Assembly (NCBI RefSeq): GCF_034377285.1
Contig: NZ_CP139715.1
Coordinates: 4,448,001 to 4,512,000, forward strand
From: Thalassobaculum sp. OXR-137
GTDB taxonomy: Bacteria; Pseudomonadota; Alphaproteobacteria; Thalassobaculales; Thalassobaculaceae
Direction of reading: 5' to 3'
Length of the DNA stretch: 64,000 nucleotides
The translations under genes and the position numbers were made by a program. The notes below the pieces were generated by a model. It searched no databases and had not been told where the DNA came from. It saw only the letters and a program-made list of their open reading frames with translations. This document shows, piece after piece, positions 7,388-15,927 of the stretch (its first letter is position 1; each line of letters begins with the position of its first letter).

Positions 7388-8371
7388 CTACTCCGCCCGG
7401 TTGTCCCGCTGGTACTTGCGCCAGGCGCGGACGTTACTGTTGTGCTCGGCCAGGGTCTTGGCGAAGGCGTGGCCGCCGGTCCCGTCGGCGACGAAATACA
7501 GGAAATCGCTCTCCGCCGGCTGCAGCACCGCGGCGATCGACGCCGCCCCCGGATTGGCGATGGGCCCCGGCGGCAGTCCGTCGATGACGTAGGTGTTGTA
7601 GGGCGTCTCCGACTTCAGGTCGGTCCGGGTGAGCGGCCGGTCCAGGCCCTCGCCGCCGGCGATGCCGTAGGCCACGGTCGGATCGGACTGCAGCCGCATA
7701 CCCCGGTTCAGGCGGTTGACGAAGACGCTGGCCACCAGCGGGCGCTCGGCCGCGACCCCAGTCTCCTTCTCGACGATGGAGGCCAGGATCACCGCCTCCT
7801 GCGGACTGGCGATCGGCAGATCCGGCGCCCGGGTCTCCCACAGGGTGCGGAGGGTCCGGTCCATCTCGCTGCGCATCCGGGCGACGATCGCGGCCCGGCT
7901 GTCGCCGAAAGCATAGTGATAGGTCTCCGGCAGCAGCGTGCCTTCCAGCGGCACATCGCCGATCTCGCCCTCCAGCCCATCCGCCGCCTCGACCACGGCG
8001 ACCACCTGGGCGCTGGACAGACCTTCGGCCACCGTCACCCGGCGCACCACGGTGACGCCGCTCTCCAGAATGTCGAGGGCGTGCTGCGGACTGACGGAGG
8101 CGGGGAAGGCGAATTCGCCGGCCTTCAGGCGGCGGGCCTGACCGGTGACCTTGGCGCCGAGCGCGAGGATGCGGGGATCGGTGATCACCCCGGCTTCATG
8201 GAGTCGGTGGGCGATGGTTTCCATGCCGGCGCCGCGCGGGATCACGACCGTGGTCTCCGCCGCGAGCGGGCCCGGACGCGTGAATTCGGTCCAGGCCCAG
8301 ACCCCGGCGAACCCGGCAATCACCGCCGCCGACAGCAGCAGGGACGCCAGACGGAGCAGCCAGCGCCCCAT
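7388..8371 (-). CDS. mltG: Endolytic murein transglycosylase MltG
   Basis: The product is 327 aa. A single N-terminal membrane segment (residues 5-25) anchors the protein in the inner membrane with the catalytic domain outside. The YceG motif ASIVEKETGVAAER contains the catalytic Glu (E201), and NRLNRGMRLQSDPTVAYG follows. MltG cuts nascent glycan strands and sets their length. The gene starts 15 bases after fabF, the usual place for mltG in this group. Confidence 0.96.
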   Translation of the reverse strand: MGRWLLRLASLLLSAAVIAGFAGVWAWTEFTRPGPLAAETTVVIPRGAGMETIAHRLHEAGVITDPRILALGAKVTGQARRLKAGEFAFPASVSPQHALDILESGVTVVRRVTVAEGLSSAQVVAVVEAADGLEGEIGDVPLEGTLLPETYHYAFGDSRAAIVARMRSEMDRTLRTLWETRAPDLPIASPQEAVILASIVEKETGVAAERPLVASVFVNRLNRGMRLQSDPTVAYGIAGGEGLDRPLTRTDLKSETPYNTYVIDGLPPGPIANPGAASIAAVLQPAESDFLYFVADGTGGHAFAKTLAEHNSNVRAWRKYQRDNRAE

Positions 8372-8386
8372 CGCCGACCCCGCCGG

Positions 8387-9664
8387 TCAGGCGACCTTGG
8401 AGAAGATCAGGGCGGCGTTGGTGCCCCCGAAGCCGAACGAGTTCGACAGGGCGACCCGGACCGGACGCTCGCGCGCCTGGTTCGGCACCAGGTCCATGCC
8501 GTCGATCCCCTCGGAGGGATTGTGCAGGTTGAGGGTCGGCGGCACCGCCTGATCGCGGATCGCCAGCACCGAATAGATCGCCTCCACCGCGCCAGCAGCC
8601 CCCAGAAGGTGGCCGATCGCCGACTTGGTCGAGGACATGGACACGTTGGCCGCGGCATTGCCGAACAGGCGCTTGACGGCCCCGAACTCGATGGCGTCGC
8701 CGAGCGGCGTGGAGGTGCCGTGAGCGTTGATGTAGTCGATGTCGTCGACCGAGATCTGCGCCCGCTTGAGCGCGGCCTTCATCGCCCGGAACCCGCCGTC
8801 GCCATCGTCGGCCGGAGCCGTGATGTGGTGCGCGTCGCCGGACAGGCCGTAGCCGATCACCTCGCCGTAGATCGTCGCCCCGCGCTTCTTGGCATGCTCG
8901 TATTCCTCGAGCACGACCACGCCCGCACCCTCGCCCATGATGAAGCCGTCGCGGCCCTCATCCCACGGGCGCGAGGCCTCTGCGGGGCTGTCGTTATAGC
9001 CGGTCGACAGGGCCCGCGCGGCGGCGAAGCCGGCAACGCCGAGGCGGCAGATCGCCGCTTCCGCCCCGCCGGCGACCATCACGTCGGCATCGTCCAGTGC
9101 GATCAGCCGGGCGGCGTCGCCGATGGCGTGGGCGCCGGTGGCGCAGGCCGTCACCGCGGAATGGTTCGGACCCTTGAAGCCGTATTTGATCGAGACCTGG
9201 CCGGAGACCAGGTTGATCAGGGCGGAGGGAATGAAGAACGGGCTGATCCGGCGCGGCCCGCGTTCCTGAAGCAGGACGGCGGCCTCGGCGATGGTGGTCA
9301 GGCCACCGATCCCCGAACCGATCATCACACCGGTACGCTCCTGGCCCTCGACATCCGTCGGTAGCCAGCCAGAGTCCTCGACGGCCTGCTGCGCGGCGAC
9401 CATGCCGAACAGGATGAACCGATCGATCTTCCGCTGTTCCTTGGGCTCGAGCCACTCGGACGGATCGAAGCCGCCCTCGTCCTTCGTGCCTTCCGGCACC
9501 ATACCGGCGATCTTCGCCGGCAGGTCCGAAACGTCGAAGCTGTCGATTGCCCGGATGCCGGATTTACCGGCCATCAGACGGTCCCAGTTGGTCTTAACAC
9601 CGCATCCGAGCGGGGTGACCATCCCGAGGCCGGTGATGACGACGCGTCGCATGACGTCACTCAT
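8387..9664 (-). CDS. fabF: 3-oxoacyl-ACP synthase II
   Basis: The product is 425 aa. It condenses malonyl-ACP with acyl-ACP in fatty-acid elongation. The active-site Cys174 is in VTACATGAH, and the two His are in NAHGTSTPLGD (about 312) and SAIGHLLGAAG (about 349), so the C-H-H triad is complete. It lies between acpP and mltG on the same strand. The acpP gap of 52 bases suggests one transcript. Confidence 0.97.
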   Translation of the reverse strand: MSDVMRRVVITGLGMVTPLGCGVKTNWDRLMAGKSGIRAIDSFDVSDLPAKIAGMVPEGTKDEGGFDPSEWLEPKEQRKIDRFILFGMVAAQQAVEDSGWLPTDVEGQERTGVMIGSGIGGLTTIAEAAVLLQERGPRRISPFFIPSALINLVSGQVSIKYGFKGPNHSAVTACATGAHAIGDAARLIALDDADVMVAGGAEAAICRLGVAGFAAARALSTGYNDSPAEASRPWDEGRDGFIMGEGAGVVVLEEYEHAKKRGATIYGEVIGYGLSGDAHHITAPADDGDGGFRAMKAALKRAQISVDDIDYINAHGTSTPLGDAIEFGAVKRLFGNAAANVSMSSTKSAIGHLLGAAGAVEAIYSVLAIRDQAVPPTLNLHNPSEGIDGMDLVPNQARERPVRVALSNSFGFGGTNAALIFSKVA

Positions 9665-9716
9665 TTCCAGCTGCGTGAAGCGAGACGGCGCCGGAGCCTG
9701 GGCTCCGGCAGTCGAC

Positions 9717-9953
9717 TCAGCCTTCCTGGCTCTTGATGAAGTCGATCGCGTCCTTGACGGTCAGGATCTTCTCGGCCGCATCGTCGGGGATTTCGCAGGA
9801 GAACTCCTCCTCGAAAGCCATGACGAGCTCGACGGTGTCGAGGCTGTCGGCGCCCAGATCGTCGATGAAGCTCGCATCCTCGGTCACCTTAGACTCGTCG
9901 ACACCGAGATGCTCGACGACGATCTTCTTAACCCGCTCGGCAACGTCACTCAT
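9717..9953 (-). CDS. acpP: Acyl carrier protein
   Basis: The product is 78 aa and very acidic. The phosphopantetheine Ser37 is in the [12 protein letters not shown] motif. The start [10 protein letters not shown] is the standard alphaproteobacterial ACP start. It carries acyl chains for FabD, FabF, FabG and others. A promoter-like sequence lies about 90-115 bases upstream, so acpP may have its own strong promoter, as is common. Confidence 0.98.
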   Translation of the reverse strand: MSDVAERVKKIVVEHLGVDESKVTEDASFIDDLGADSLDTVELVMAFEEEFSCEIPDDAAEKILTVKDAIDFIKSQEG

Positions 9954-10038
9954 GGTCCTGAACCTCTGATCTCTCTCTACTGAGGGCGCTTTCGCTGCCC
10001 AGGTGTCGCGGCCCGCCGCGTATTCCGGCGAACCCGCG

Positions 10039-10067
10039 ATATTTGGATCGGCGGGCTGTAACACAAG
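10039..10067 (-). promoter_or_regulatory. Candidate acpP promoter
   Basis: Read on the minus strand, CTTGTG (10067-10062) and AAATAT (10044-10039) are separated by exactly 17 bases. This fits a housekeeping promoter with the alphaproteobacterial CTTG-type -35 box. It lies in the 173-base gap between fabG and acpP. Confidence 0.5.
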
Positions 10068-10126
10068 TCTTTTGTTAAGACCAGCACACCGGCCCGGTTT
10101 TACAGGCTAACTCACGCCAGCCGGCG

Positions 10127-10867
10127 TCAAAGCATTGCCATGCCGCCATTGACGTGGATCGTAGCCCCCGTGACATACGCCGCCTCTTCGCTGGCGAGGT
10201 ATAGCACGGCCGCTGCGATATCCTCCGGCGTGCCGAGTCGGCCCGCCGGAACGCTCTCGAGCAGCTTCTCCTTTTGGGCGTCGGGAAGCGCGTCGGTCAT
10301 CGCCGTGGCGATGAAGCCCGGAGCGACAACGTTCACGGTGATGCCCCGGTTCGCGACTTCCGCCGCCAGTGCCTTGGAGAAGCCGACCATGCCGGCCTTG
10401 GCGGCGGCATAGTTCGCCTGGCCCGGATTGCCGGTGGCGCCGACGATGGAGGAGATGCCGATGATCCGGCCCCAGCGCTTCTTCATCATGCCGCGGACCA
10501 GCGCCCGCGACAGCCGGAAGCCGGAGGTCAGGTTGACCGCGATCACCTGATCCCAGTCGTCGTCCTTCATACGCATCAGCAGCTGGTCGCGGGTGATGCC
10601 CGCATTATTGACCAGGATGTCCAGCGGTGCGCCGGCGGCCGCCTCGGCCGCCTTCGGCAGGGCTTCGACCGCCTCGGCGTCGCCCAGGTTGCAGGCCGCG
10701 ACGGAGACGCGCTCGCCCAGGGCGGCGGCCTTCTCCTCCAGCACCGCCTGGCGGGTACCGGACAGGACCACGTGGGCGCCCTGGCGATGCAGGGTCTCGG
10801 CGATGGCGGCGCCGATACCGCCCGTCGCCCCGGTCACCAGCGCGGTCTTGCCGCTCAGGTCGAACAT
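10127..10867 (-). CDS. fabG: 3-oxoacyl-ACP reductase
   Basis: The product is 246 aa, standard for FabG. It has the TGATGGIG cofactor loop, NNAG at 87-90, and the catalytic Ser140, Tyr153 and Lys157 (ISSIVGATG, NYAAAKAG). It reduces 3-oxoacyl-ACP with NADPH in each elongation round. The start MFDLSGK has GGGAGGAAG upstream. It follows fabD by 25 bases on the same strand. Confidence 0.97.
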   Translation of the reverse strand: MFDLSGKTALVTGATGGIGAAIAETLHRQGAHVVLSGTRQAVLEEKAAALGERVSVAACNLGDAEAVEALPKAAEAAAGAPLDILVNNAGITRDQLLMRMKDDDWDQVIAVNLTSGFRLSRALVRGMMKKRWGRIIGISSIVGATGNPGQANYAAAKAGMVGFSKALAAEVANRGITVNVVAPGFIATAMTDALPDAQKEKLLESVPAGRLGTPEDIAAAVLYLASEEAAYVTGATIHVNGGMAML

Positions 10868-10892
10868 GTCTTCCTCCCGTTGCGATGCGCCG

Positions 10893-11855
10893 TCAGAGCG
10901 CGGCGACGAAGCCGGCGACGTCGGCCGGCGAATTAATGGCGTGGGCATCGACCGACTTGTCGATGCGCTTCACGATTCCGGAGAGCACCTTGCCGGCGCC
11001 CAGCTCGGCGACGCTGGTGACGCCGAGGCCGGCGAAGCTCTCCACGGTCTCGCGCCAGCGTACCCGACCGGTCACCTGCTCGACCAGTTGCCGGCGGATG
11101 TCGTCGCGGTCGTCGCACGGGGCGGCGGTCACGTTGGCGATCAGCGGCACCAGCGGCGCGCGCAGGTCGGTGCCGGCCAGGGCGTCGGCCATGACGTCGG
11201 CGGCGGGGGCCATCAGCGAGCAGTGGAACGGCGCGCTGACCGGCAGCTTCACCGCCCGGCGCACCCCATGCTCGCCGGCCAGGGACAGAACCCGCTCGAT
11301 CGCCGCTGCATGGCCGGACAGTACGATCTGGCCGCCGCCATTGTCGTTGGCGATGTCGCAGACCTGCTCGCCGTCCGGGCCCGGACGGGCGGCCTCGGCG
11401 ATCTTCTCGGCGGTCTCCAGGTCGGCGCCGATCAGGGCGGCCATCGCCCCCTCGCCCACCGGCACCGCCTTCTGCATCGACTCGCCACGCAGGCGCAGCA
11501 GACGGGCGGCGACAGCGATGTCCAGGCTGCCGGCAGCCGCCAGGGCGGAATATTCGCCCAGGGAGTGACCGGCCACGTACTCGCAAATCTCGTCGATGGT
11601 TTTGCCGCTTTCGGCCTCGACCGCGCGCAGGGCGGCGAGGCTGACGGCCATCAGCGCCGGCTGGGCGTTGGCGGTCAGGGTCAGTTTGTCCTCGGGACCC
11701 TCGAAGATCAATTTGGAGAACGATTCGCCGAGCGCCTCGTCGACCTGTTCGAACACCTGGGCGGCTGCCGGATACGCGTCGGCGAGATCCTTGCCCATGC
11801 CGACGGTCTGGCTGCCCTGGCCCGGAAACACGAGTGCCCGCGCGGTGCCGGCCAT
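10893..11855 (-). CDS. fabD: Malonyl-CoA:ACP transacylase
   Basis: The product is 320 aa. The nucleophile Ser98 is in GHSLGEYSAL and the active His211 in SAPFHCSLM; the N-terminal VFPGQGSQ is the family signature. The start MAGTARALVF has GGGAGGAA a few bases upstream. It supplies malonyl-ACP for FabF and leads the fabD-fabG-acpP-fabF run. Confidence 0.97.
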   Translation of the reverse strand: MAGTARALVFPGQGSQTVGMGKDLADAYPAAAQVFEQVDEALGESFSKLIFEGPEDKLTLTANAQPALMAVSLAALRAVEAESGKTIDEICEYVAGHSLGEYSALAAAGSLDIAVAARLLRLRGESMQKAVPVGEGAMAALIGADLETAEKIAEAARPGPDGEQVCDIANDNGGGQIVLSGHAAAIERVLSLAGEHGVRRAVKLPVSAPFHCSLMAPAADVMADALAGTDLRAPLVPLIANVTAAPCDDRDDIRRQLVEQVTGRVRWRETVESFAGLGVTSVAELGAGKVLSGIVKRIDKSVDAHAINSPADVAGFVAAL

Positions 11856-11971
11856 GTTCGTTCCTCCCGATTGAGTCTCTGTCCGCCGCACGGCTCTGCG
11901 GTCGTGGCGGCGGGGCGTCGTTTGCGACGGACCGGCCGGCTTGTCAAGGCACGGGGAACCGATGCGGCGGT

Positions 11972-12859
11972 CTACCAACTCCCGACGATGAGCGGGTCGG
12001 GCGTCTTGGCGGCGCGGGTATTCTTGCCCGGATAGTCCAGGGAATGCACGAAGTGCCGGATCACCGCGATGCGGGCGCGCTTCTTGTCCGATGCCTTGAC
12101 GATGGTCCAGGGCGCGTCGGCGGTGTGGGTGTGGAAGAACATGGTCTCCTTGGCTTCGGTATAGGCGTCCCACCGGCGCGCCGACTCCCGGTCCATGGGC
12201 GACAGCTTCCAGCGTTTCAGCGGGTTGATCTCCCGGCCGTGCAGCCGCTTGGCCTGTTCCTCGCGGTTCACCGAGAACCAGTATTTGAACAGGCTGATCC
12301 CGGACCGCACCCACATCCGCTCCAGTTCCGGCGCCTCGCGCAGGAACTCGCGGTATTCCGCTTCGTCGCAGAAGCCCATCACCCGTTCGACCCCGGCGCG
12401 GTTGTACCAGGAGCGGTCGAACAGCACGATCTCGCCCCGGGTCGGCAGGTGCTCGATATAGCGCTGGAAATACCACTGGCCCTGTTCGCGGTCGTTCGGC
12501 TTGTCCAGGGCGACGACCCGGGCGCCGCGGGGATTCATGTTCTCCATGAAGCGGCGGATCGCCCCGCCCTTGCCGGCGGCGTCGCGGCCCTCGAAGACGA
12601 TGACGATGCGCTGTCCGGTATCCTTCACCCAGCGCTGCAGTTTCAGCAGTTCGATCTGCAGCTCGCGCTTCTGCCGCTCGTAGGACTCGCGCTCCATCGG
12701 TGACTTATAGGGATAGTCGCCGCTCTCGAAGAGATGGCGCAGGACCGCCGGATCGTGACGCATCTCCGCCTGGCGCTGGCGCGCCTCCGCACTGGCCCGG
12801 GTGCCGGGATTGCCGGAAGCGGCCGGCGATGGCTTGTTGCTGTCCTTGGCGGTCGGCAT
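11972..12859 (-). CDS. ppk2: Polyphosphate kinase 2
   Basis: The product is 295 aa and belongs to the short one-domain PPK2 group. Walker A is GRDAAGKGG (91-99) and the Walker B/lid region is FDRSWYNRAG (147-156). These enzymes use polyphosphate to phosphorylate nucleoside diphosphates, or make polyphosphate from them; direction is not predictable from sequence. The first 33 residues are a low-complexity charged extension. The gene precedes fabD on the same strand, with a 116-base gap, and is divergent from rpsF. Confidence 0.95.
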   Translation of the reverse strand: MPTAKDSNKPSPAASGNPGTRASAEARQRQAEMRHDPAVLRHLFESGDYPYKSPMERESYERQKRELQIELLKLQRWVKDTGQRIVIVFEGRDAAGKGGAIRRFMENMNPRGARVVALDKPNDREQGQWYFQRYIEHLPTRGEIVLFDRSWYNRAGVERVMGFCDEAEYREFLREAPELERMWVRSGISLFKYWFSVNREEQAKRLHGREINPLKRWKLSPMDRESARRWDAYTEAKETMFFHTHTADAPWTIVKASDKKRARIAVIRHFVHSLDYPGKNTRAAKTPDPLIVGSW

Positions 12860-12988
12860 GGCTTTCCCCTCGCTCCTTATGATCCCGGTCGGCTTCCCGG
12901 CCCGGCGCCGGGTCGGGACGGTGTCCGGAAACGGTGCCGCGTTTTGATATCCACGTCGCCCCGACCGCCGTCATGCCCGGGGAAATCC

Positions 12989-13017
12989 CTTGCGCCTCGC
13001 GGAATTCTGCGTATTGT
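12989..13017 (+). promoter_or_regulatory. Candidate rpsF promoter
   Basis: CTTGCG (12989-12994) and TATTGT (13012-13017) are exactly 17 bases apart, facing rpsF. A start near 13024 would give a leader of about 120 bases. Confidence 0.5.
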
Positions 13018-13099
13018 GCTCGCTCTTCCGGCCACCCAGGTGTCCGGCAATCATAGCTCCTTGCTGCATCGATACGTAACAACGCACCGATGCGGCTTT

Positions 13100-13122
13100 G
13101 CCCGAGGGGTGATGCCCCGGGC
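13100..13122 (+). promoter_or_regulatory. Hairpin in the rpsF leader, possible ribosomal-protein autoregulatory site
   Basis: GCCCG and CGGGC arms with a single bulged A extend into GGG/CCC pairs over a six-base loop. It ends 23 bases before the rpsF start. Many bacteria control rpsF-rpsR by S6:S18 binding to a leader hairpin; this is a candidate by position only, as I could not confirm the conserved bulge. Confidence 0.3.
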
Positions 13123-13145
13123 GCAACATCCACAAGGAGTGCGCA

Positions 13146-13610
13146 ATGCCGTACTACGAGAGCGTGTTCATCGCACGCCAAGACGTTTCGTCTACCCAAG
13201 TCGAACAGTTGACCGACCAGTTCGCCGAAGTCGTCGCCGGTCTCGGCGGCGAGGTCAAGAAGCGCGAGTACTGGGGTCTGCGGAACCTCGCCTACAAGGT
13301 GAACAAGAACCGCAAGGGCCATTACGTGCTCTTCAACCTCGACGCGCCCTCCGAGGCCGTGACCGAGATGGAGCGCCTGATGCGTCTGAACGAAGACGTC
13401 CTTCGTTACATGACCATCCGCGTCGAAGAGCTCGAGGAAGGCCCCTCGATCATGATGCAGGCCAAGTCCGACCGCGATCGCGGCCGTGGCGGCCGGGGTG
13501 ACCGCGACCACCGTGATCGTGCTGATCGTGGAGATCGGGGCGACCGCGGGGATCGGGGCGACCGTGGCGATCGCCGCGACCGTGATTCCAGCAAGGGAGA
13601 TGCAGAATGA
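13146..13610 (+). CDS. rpsF: Ribosomal protein bS6 with long RGD-repeat tail
   Basis: The product is 154 aa. Residues 1-105 are the normal bS6 fold ([18 protein letters not shown]..., [17 protein letters not shown]). The tail from about residue 112 is almost entirely Arg, Gly and Asp, with five consecutive RGD units. The underlying DNA is a degenerate tandem repeat of GGCGACCGC-like units. bS6 pairs with bS18 on the 30S platform. AAGGAG lies 7 bases upstream of the start. The stop overlaps the rpsR start. Confidence 0.97.
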   Translation: MPYYESVFIARQDVSSTQVEQLTDQFAEVVAGLGGEVKKREYWGLRNLAYKVNKNRKGHYVLFNLDAPSEAVTEMERLMRLNEDVLRYMTIRVEELEEGPSIMMQAKSDRDRGRGGRGDRDHRDRADRGDRGDRGDRGDRGDRRDRDSSKGDAE

Positions 13611-13861
13611 GCCAGTTGCAAATCGCTCGCGCGGCCGTGCGCAAGCCGTTCATGCGCCGCCGGAAGTCCTGCCCGTTCTCCGGCGCCAACGCGCCGAAGA
13701 TCGACTACAAGGACACCAAGCTGCTGTCCCGTTTCATCTCCGAGCGGGGCAAGATCGTGCCGAGCCGGATCACCGCCGTTTCGGCCAAGAAGCAGCGTGA
13801 GCTGGCGCGCGCGATCAAGCGTGCCCGCAACATGGCGCTTCTGCCGTTCGTGGTGAGCTGA
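13607..13861 (+). CDS. rpsR: Ribosomal protein bS18
   Basis: The product is 84 aa and basic. The core [23 protein letters not shown] is standard. It is the bS6 partner on the small subunit. The start overlaps the rpsF stop by four bases (ATGA), giving coupled translation of the two partners. Confidence 0.97.
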   Translation: MSQLQIARAAVRKPFMRRRKSCPFSGANAPKIDYKDTKLLSRFISERGKIVPSRITAVSAKKQRELARAIKRARNMALLPFVVS

Positions 13862-13919
13862 GCGACCGGACCAGCATCCGGCGGCACCCTGACGAACGTC
13901 GGCACGACGATGGCCCCTC

Positions 13920-14846
13920 ATGAACTACGGTTGGCTAACGGTTGGAATAGCGGCGGCAGCAAGCGCGCTGATGACGGTGGCGGTCTATCCGTCGCCGTTC
14001 TTCGCGATGCTGCAGCTGTCCCTGACCTCGCTGCCGCTGTTTCTTGTGGGGCTGGCCTACGGAGCGGTTCTGGGCATGGCGGCTGCCGCGGCGGCCTTCG
14101 TTGCCCTCGGCCTGTCCATGGGTCTCGACGTCGCGGCCTATCATGCGGCGATGACCGGCGCACCGGCCGGCCTGCTGATCTGGCAGGCCGAACGGAGCGG
14201 CAGCCATCCCAGGGTCCTGCTGCTCACCCTGGTCGCCTATGCCTGCGCCATGATCGCGCTGGCGGGCCTGATCCTGTCCGGACATCCGGACGGCATGCAG
14301 GGGGTGATCGCGGACGAGCTGCAGGAGACGTTCGACATGATCTCCCGCTATGCGGAGGAGGCCGGGCAACCGCCGCTTCCCATGGCGGAACTGCAGGACA
14401 TGCTGTCCTCTCTGGCCAGTCTGTTCCCGGCCTTCGCGGCCGCGGGATGGGTGCTGACGACGGCGGCCAGCGCCGGGCTTGCGCAGTTCATTCTGCGCCG
14501 GTTCGGCAAGGCCGCGCTGCCGACGCCGGACATTGCCGACCTTCGGGCCCCGCGCTGGATCGCGTTCGTGCTCGTGGCGGTTCTGGCCGTGGCCTATCTG
14601 CCGGAGGGGATCGGCTTCGCCGCCAGGAACATGGTTCCGGTGGTGCTGCTGATCTTCCTGTTCACCGGGCTCGGCGTGGTGCACGCCCTGTCCCGGCGCA
14701 GCGGCAGCGGGGGACTCTGGCTCGGCGGAACCTATGCCCTGCTGGTGGTCTTCAGCTGGGCGGCGGCCGCCGTGATCGTGCTGGTTGGAATGCTGGACGT
14801 GGTTTTCGATTTTCGCCGTCGCGCGGGGCCTCCCCCGCAAGAGTGA
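13920..14846 (+). CDS. DUF2232 family membrane protein
   Basis: The product is 308 aa with about eight hydrophobic segments. A cytoplasmic or extracellular loop with charged helices (residues about 125-165) lies in the middle. DUF2232/YybS-type proteins are often placed between rpsR and rplI in alphaproteobacteria, as here. Their function is unknown. The ATG at 13920 gives MNYGWLTVGIA and follows rpsR by 58 bases. Confidence 0.85.
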   Translation: MNYGWLTVGIAAAASALMTVAVYPSPFFAMLQLSLTSLPLFLVGLAYGAVLGMAAAAAAFVALGLSMGLDVAAYHAAMTGAPAGLLIWQAERSGSHPRVLLLTLVAYACAMIALAGLILSGHPDGMQGVIADELQETFDMISRYAEEAGQPPLPMAELQDMLSSLASLFPAFAAAGWVLTTAASAGLAQFILRRFGKAALPTPDIADLRAPRWIAFVLVAVLAVAYLPEGIGFAARNMVPVVLLIFLFTGLGVVHALSRRSGSGGLWLGGTYALLVVFSWAAAAVIVLVGMLDVVFDFRRRAGPPPQE

Positions 14847-14950
14847 CCGGCGGCGAATGACTGATAAGCGGTCGCCTCGGCGCCGCCCTGATGAGGAAAT
14901 CCGGATACCTATCCGGGGGGCGTAGGCCCGCAAGAGAAGGAGTGAGGACG

Positions 14951-15544
14951 ATGGAAGTCATCCTGCTGGAACGGATCGAGAGCCTCGGCCAGATGGGCGA
15001 TGTGGTTTCGGTCAAGCCGGGCTACGCCCGTAACTATCTGCTGCCGCAGAAGAAGGCGCTGCGCGCCAACGACGGCAACCGCAAGGTCTTCGAGGAGCGC
15101 CGTGCGCAGCTCGAGGCCGAGAACCTGGAGCGCAAGTCGGAAGCCGAGCAGGTCGCCAAGACCCTCGACGGCATGACGGTTGTTCTGGTCCGCGCCGCGG
15201 GCGAGAGCGGCCAGCTCTACGGCTCGGTGTCGGCCCGCGACATCTCTGACGCGGTGACCGCCGCCGGGGTCACCGTCGGCCGCAGCCAGGTCAAGCTGGA
15301 CAAGGCGCTCAAGGCCCTCGGCCTGGAGCCGGTGCGCGTCCAGTTGCACCCGGAAGTCTCGGTGAACGTGACCGTGAACATCGCCCGGTCCCAGGACGAG
15401 GCCGAAACCCAGGCCCGTCTCGGCCGCGCCCTCGATCGGGGCGTGATGGACGAGGAAGAGCGGATGGAAGACGAGGCTCCCGAGGTCGAGGAGCTGCTCG
15501 ATCCGGAAGCCGTGGAGACCGAGGAGGAGAAGGCCGAGGCCTGA
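14951..15544 (+). CDS. rplI: Ribosomal protein bL9
   Basis: The product is 197 aa. The N-terminal domain ([30 protein letters not shown]) and long helix are typical. The tail beyond residue 150 is a very acidic extension (Glu-rich, ending EEEKAEA), common in alphaproteobacteria. AGAAGGAG lies upstream. It ends the ribosomal cluster and is followed by a strong terminator. Confidence 0.97.
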   Translation: MEVILLERIESLGQMGDVVSVKPGYARNYLLPQKKALRANDGNRKVFEERRAQLEAENLERKSEAEQVAKTLDGMTVVLVRAAGESGQLYGSVSARDISDAVTAAGVTVGRSQVKLDKALKALGLEPVRVQLHPEVSVNVTVNIARSQDEAETQARLGRALDRGVMDEEERMEDEAPEVEELLDPEAVETEEEKAEA

Positions 15545-15570
15545 TCCCCTCCCCGCATATGCCTTGCGAC

Positions 15571-15592
15571 GGGCCGTCCTTCGGGACGGCCC
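15571..15592 (+). terminator. Intrinsic terminator of the rpsF-rplI operon
   Basis: GGGCCGTCC-TTCG-GGACGGCCC is a perfect 9-base stem with a stable tetraloop, followed by TTTGCGTTT, 26 bases after the rplI stop. Confidence 0.85.
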
Positions 15593-15650
15593 TTTGCGTT
15601 TCTGGGATTGGGGCTCGTCTTCCCTTCTCCGTCATCCCAAGGTCCCCCGG

Positions 15651-15758
15651 GCCCTTCGACACGGCCCGGCATCGCCGGCCCTGCTCAGGGCGAGGTCTTG
15701 GTATTCAAAGCTCTCAATGACCTCACCCTGAGCAGCCCCGCAGGGGCGTGTCGAAGGG
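15651..15758. repeat. Palindromic repeat, copy C (outer module only)
   Basis: The outer arms (GCCCTTCGACACG... and ...CGTGTCGAAGGG) are present and pair through GGCGAGGTC/GACCTCACC. The inner module is missing; the centre is a 27-base AT-richer spacer. It lies between the rplI terminator and the ABC transporter genes. The rest of the 15545-15927 gap shows no gene. Confidence 0.85.
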
Positions 15759-15927
15759 TCGACAACCCGCGCTGGACATCCACCGCGATACATCCACGGT
15801 CACCAAACCATCATCGAACCGACGCCGTTCCGACACCGCAGCGTCACACCGGCGACAGTCGGCGGGTGATATCCGCTGGGCCTTCCGAATGATCCGGGCA
15901 TCTGCCCGCACCCTGGAGGAGGCTCAC

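Noticed and set aside
7370-7390. Several reading frames open with GTG-TCG-AAG-GGC (Met-Ser-Lys-Gly)
   Set aside because: They arise from the CGTGTCGAAGGGC end of the palindromic repeat and run antisense through real genes such as mltG.
13486-13605. RGD repeat read as a cell-adhesion motif
   Set aside because: It is a low-complexity tail of a cytoplasmic ribosomal protein in a degenerate DNA repeat, so an adhesion role is unlikely.
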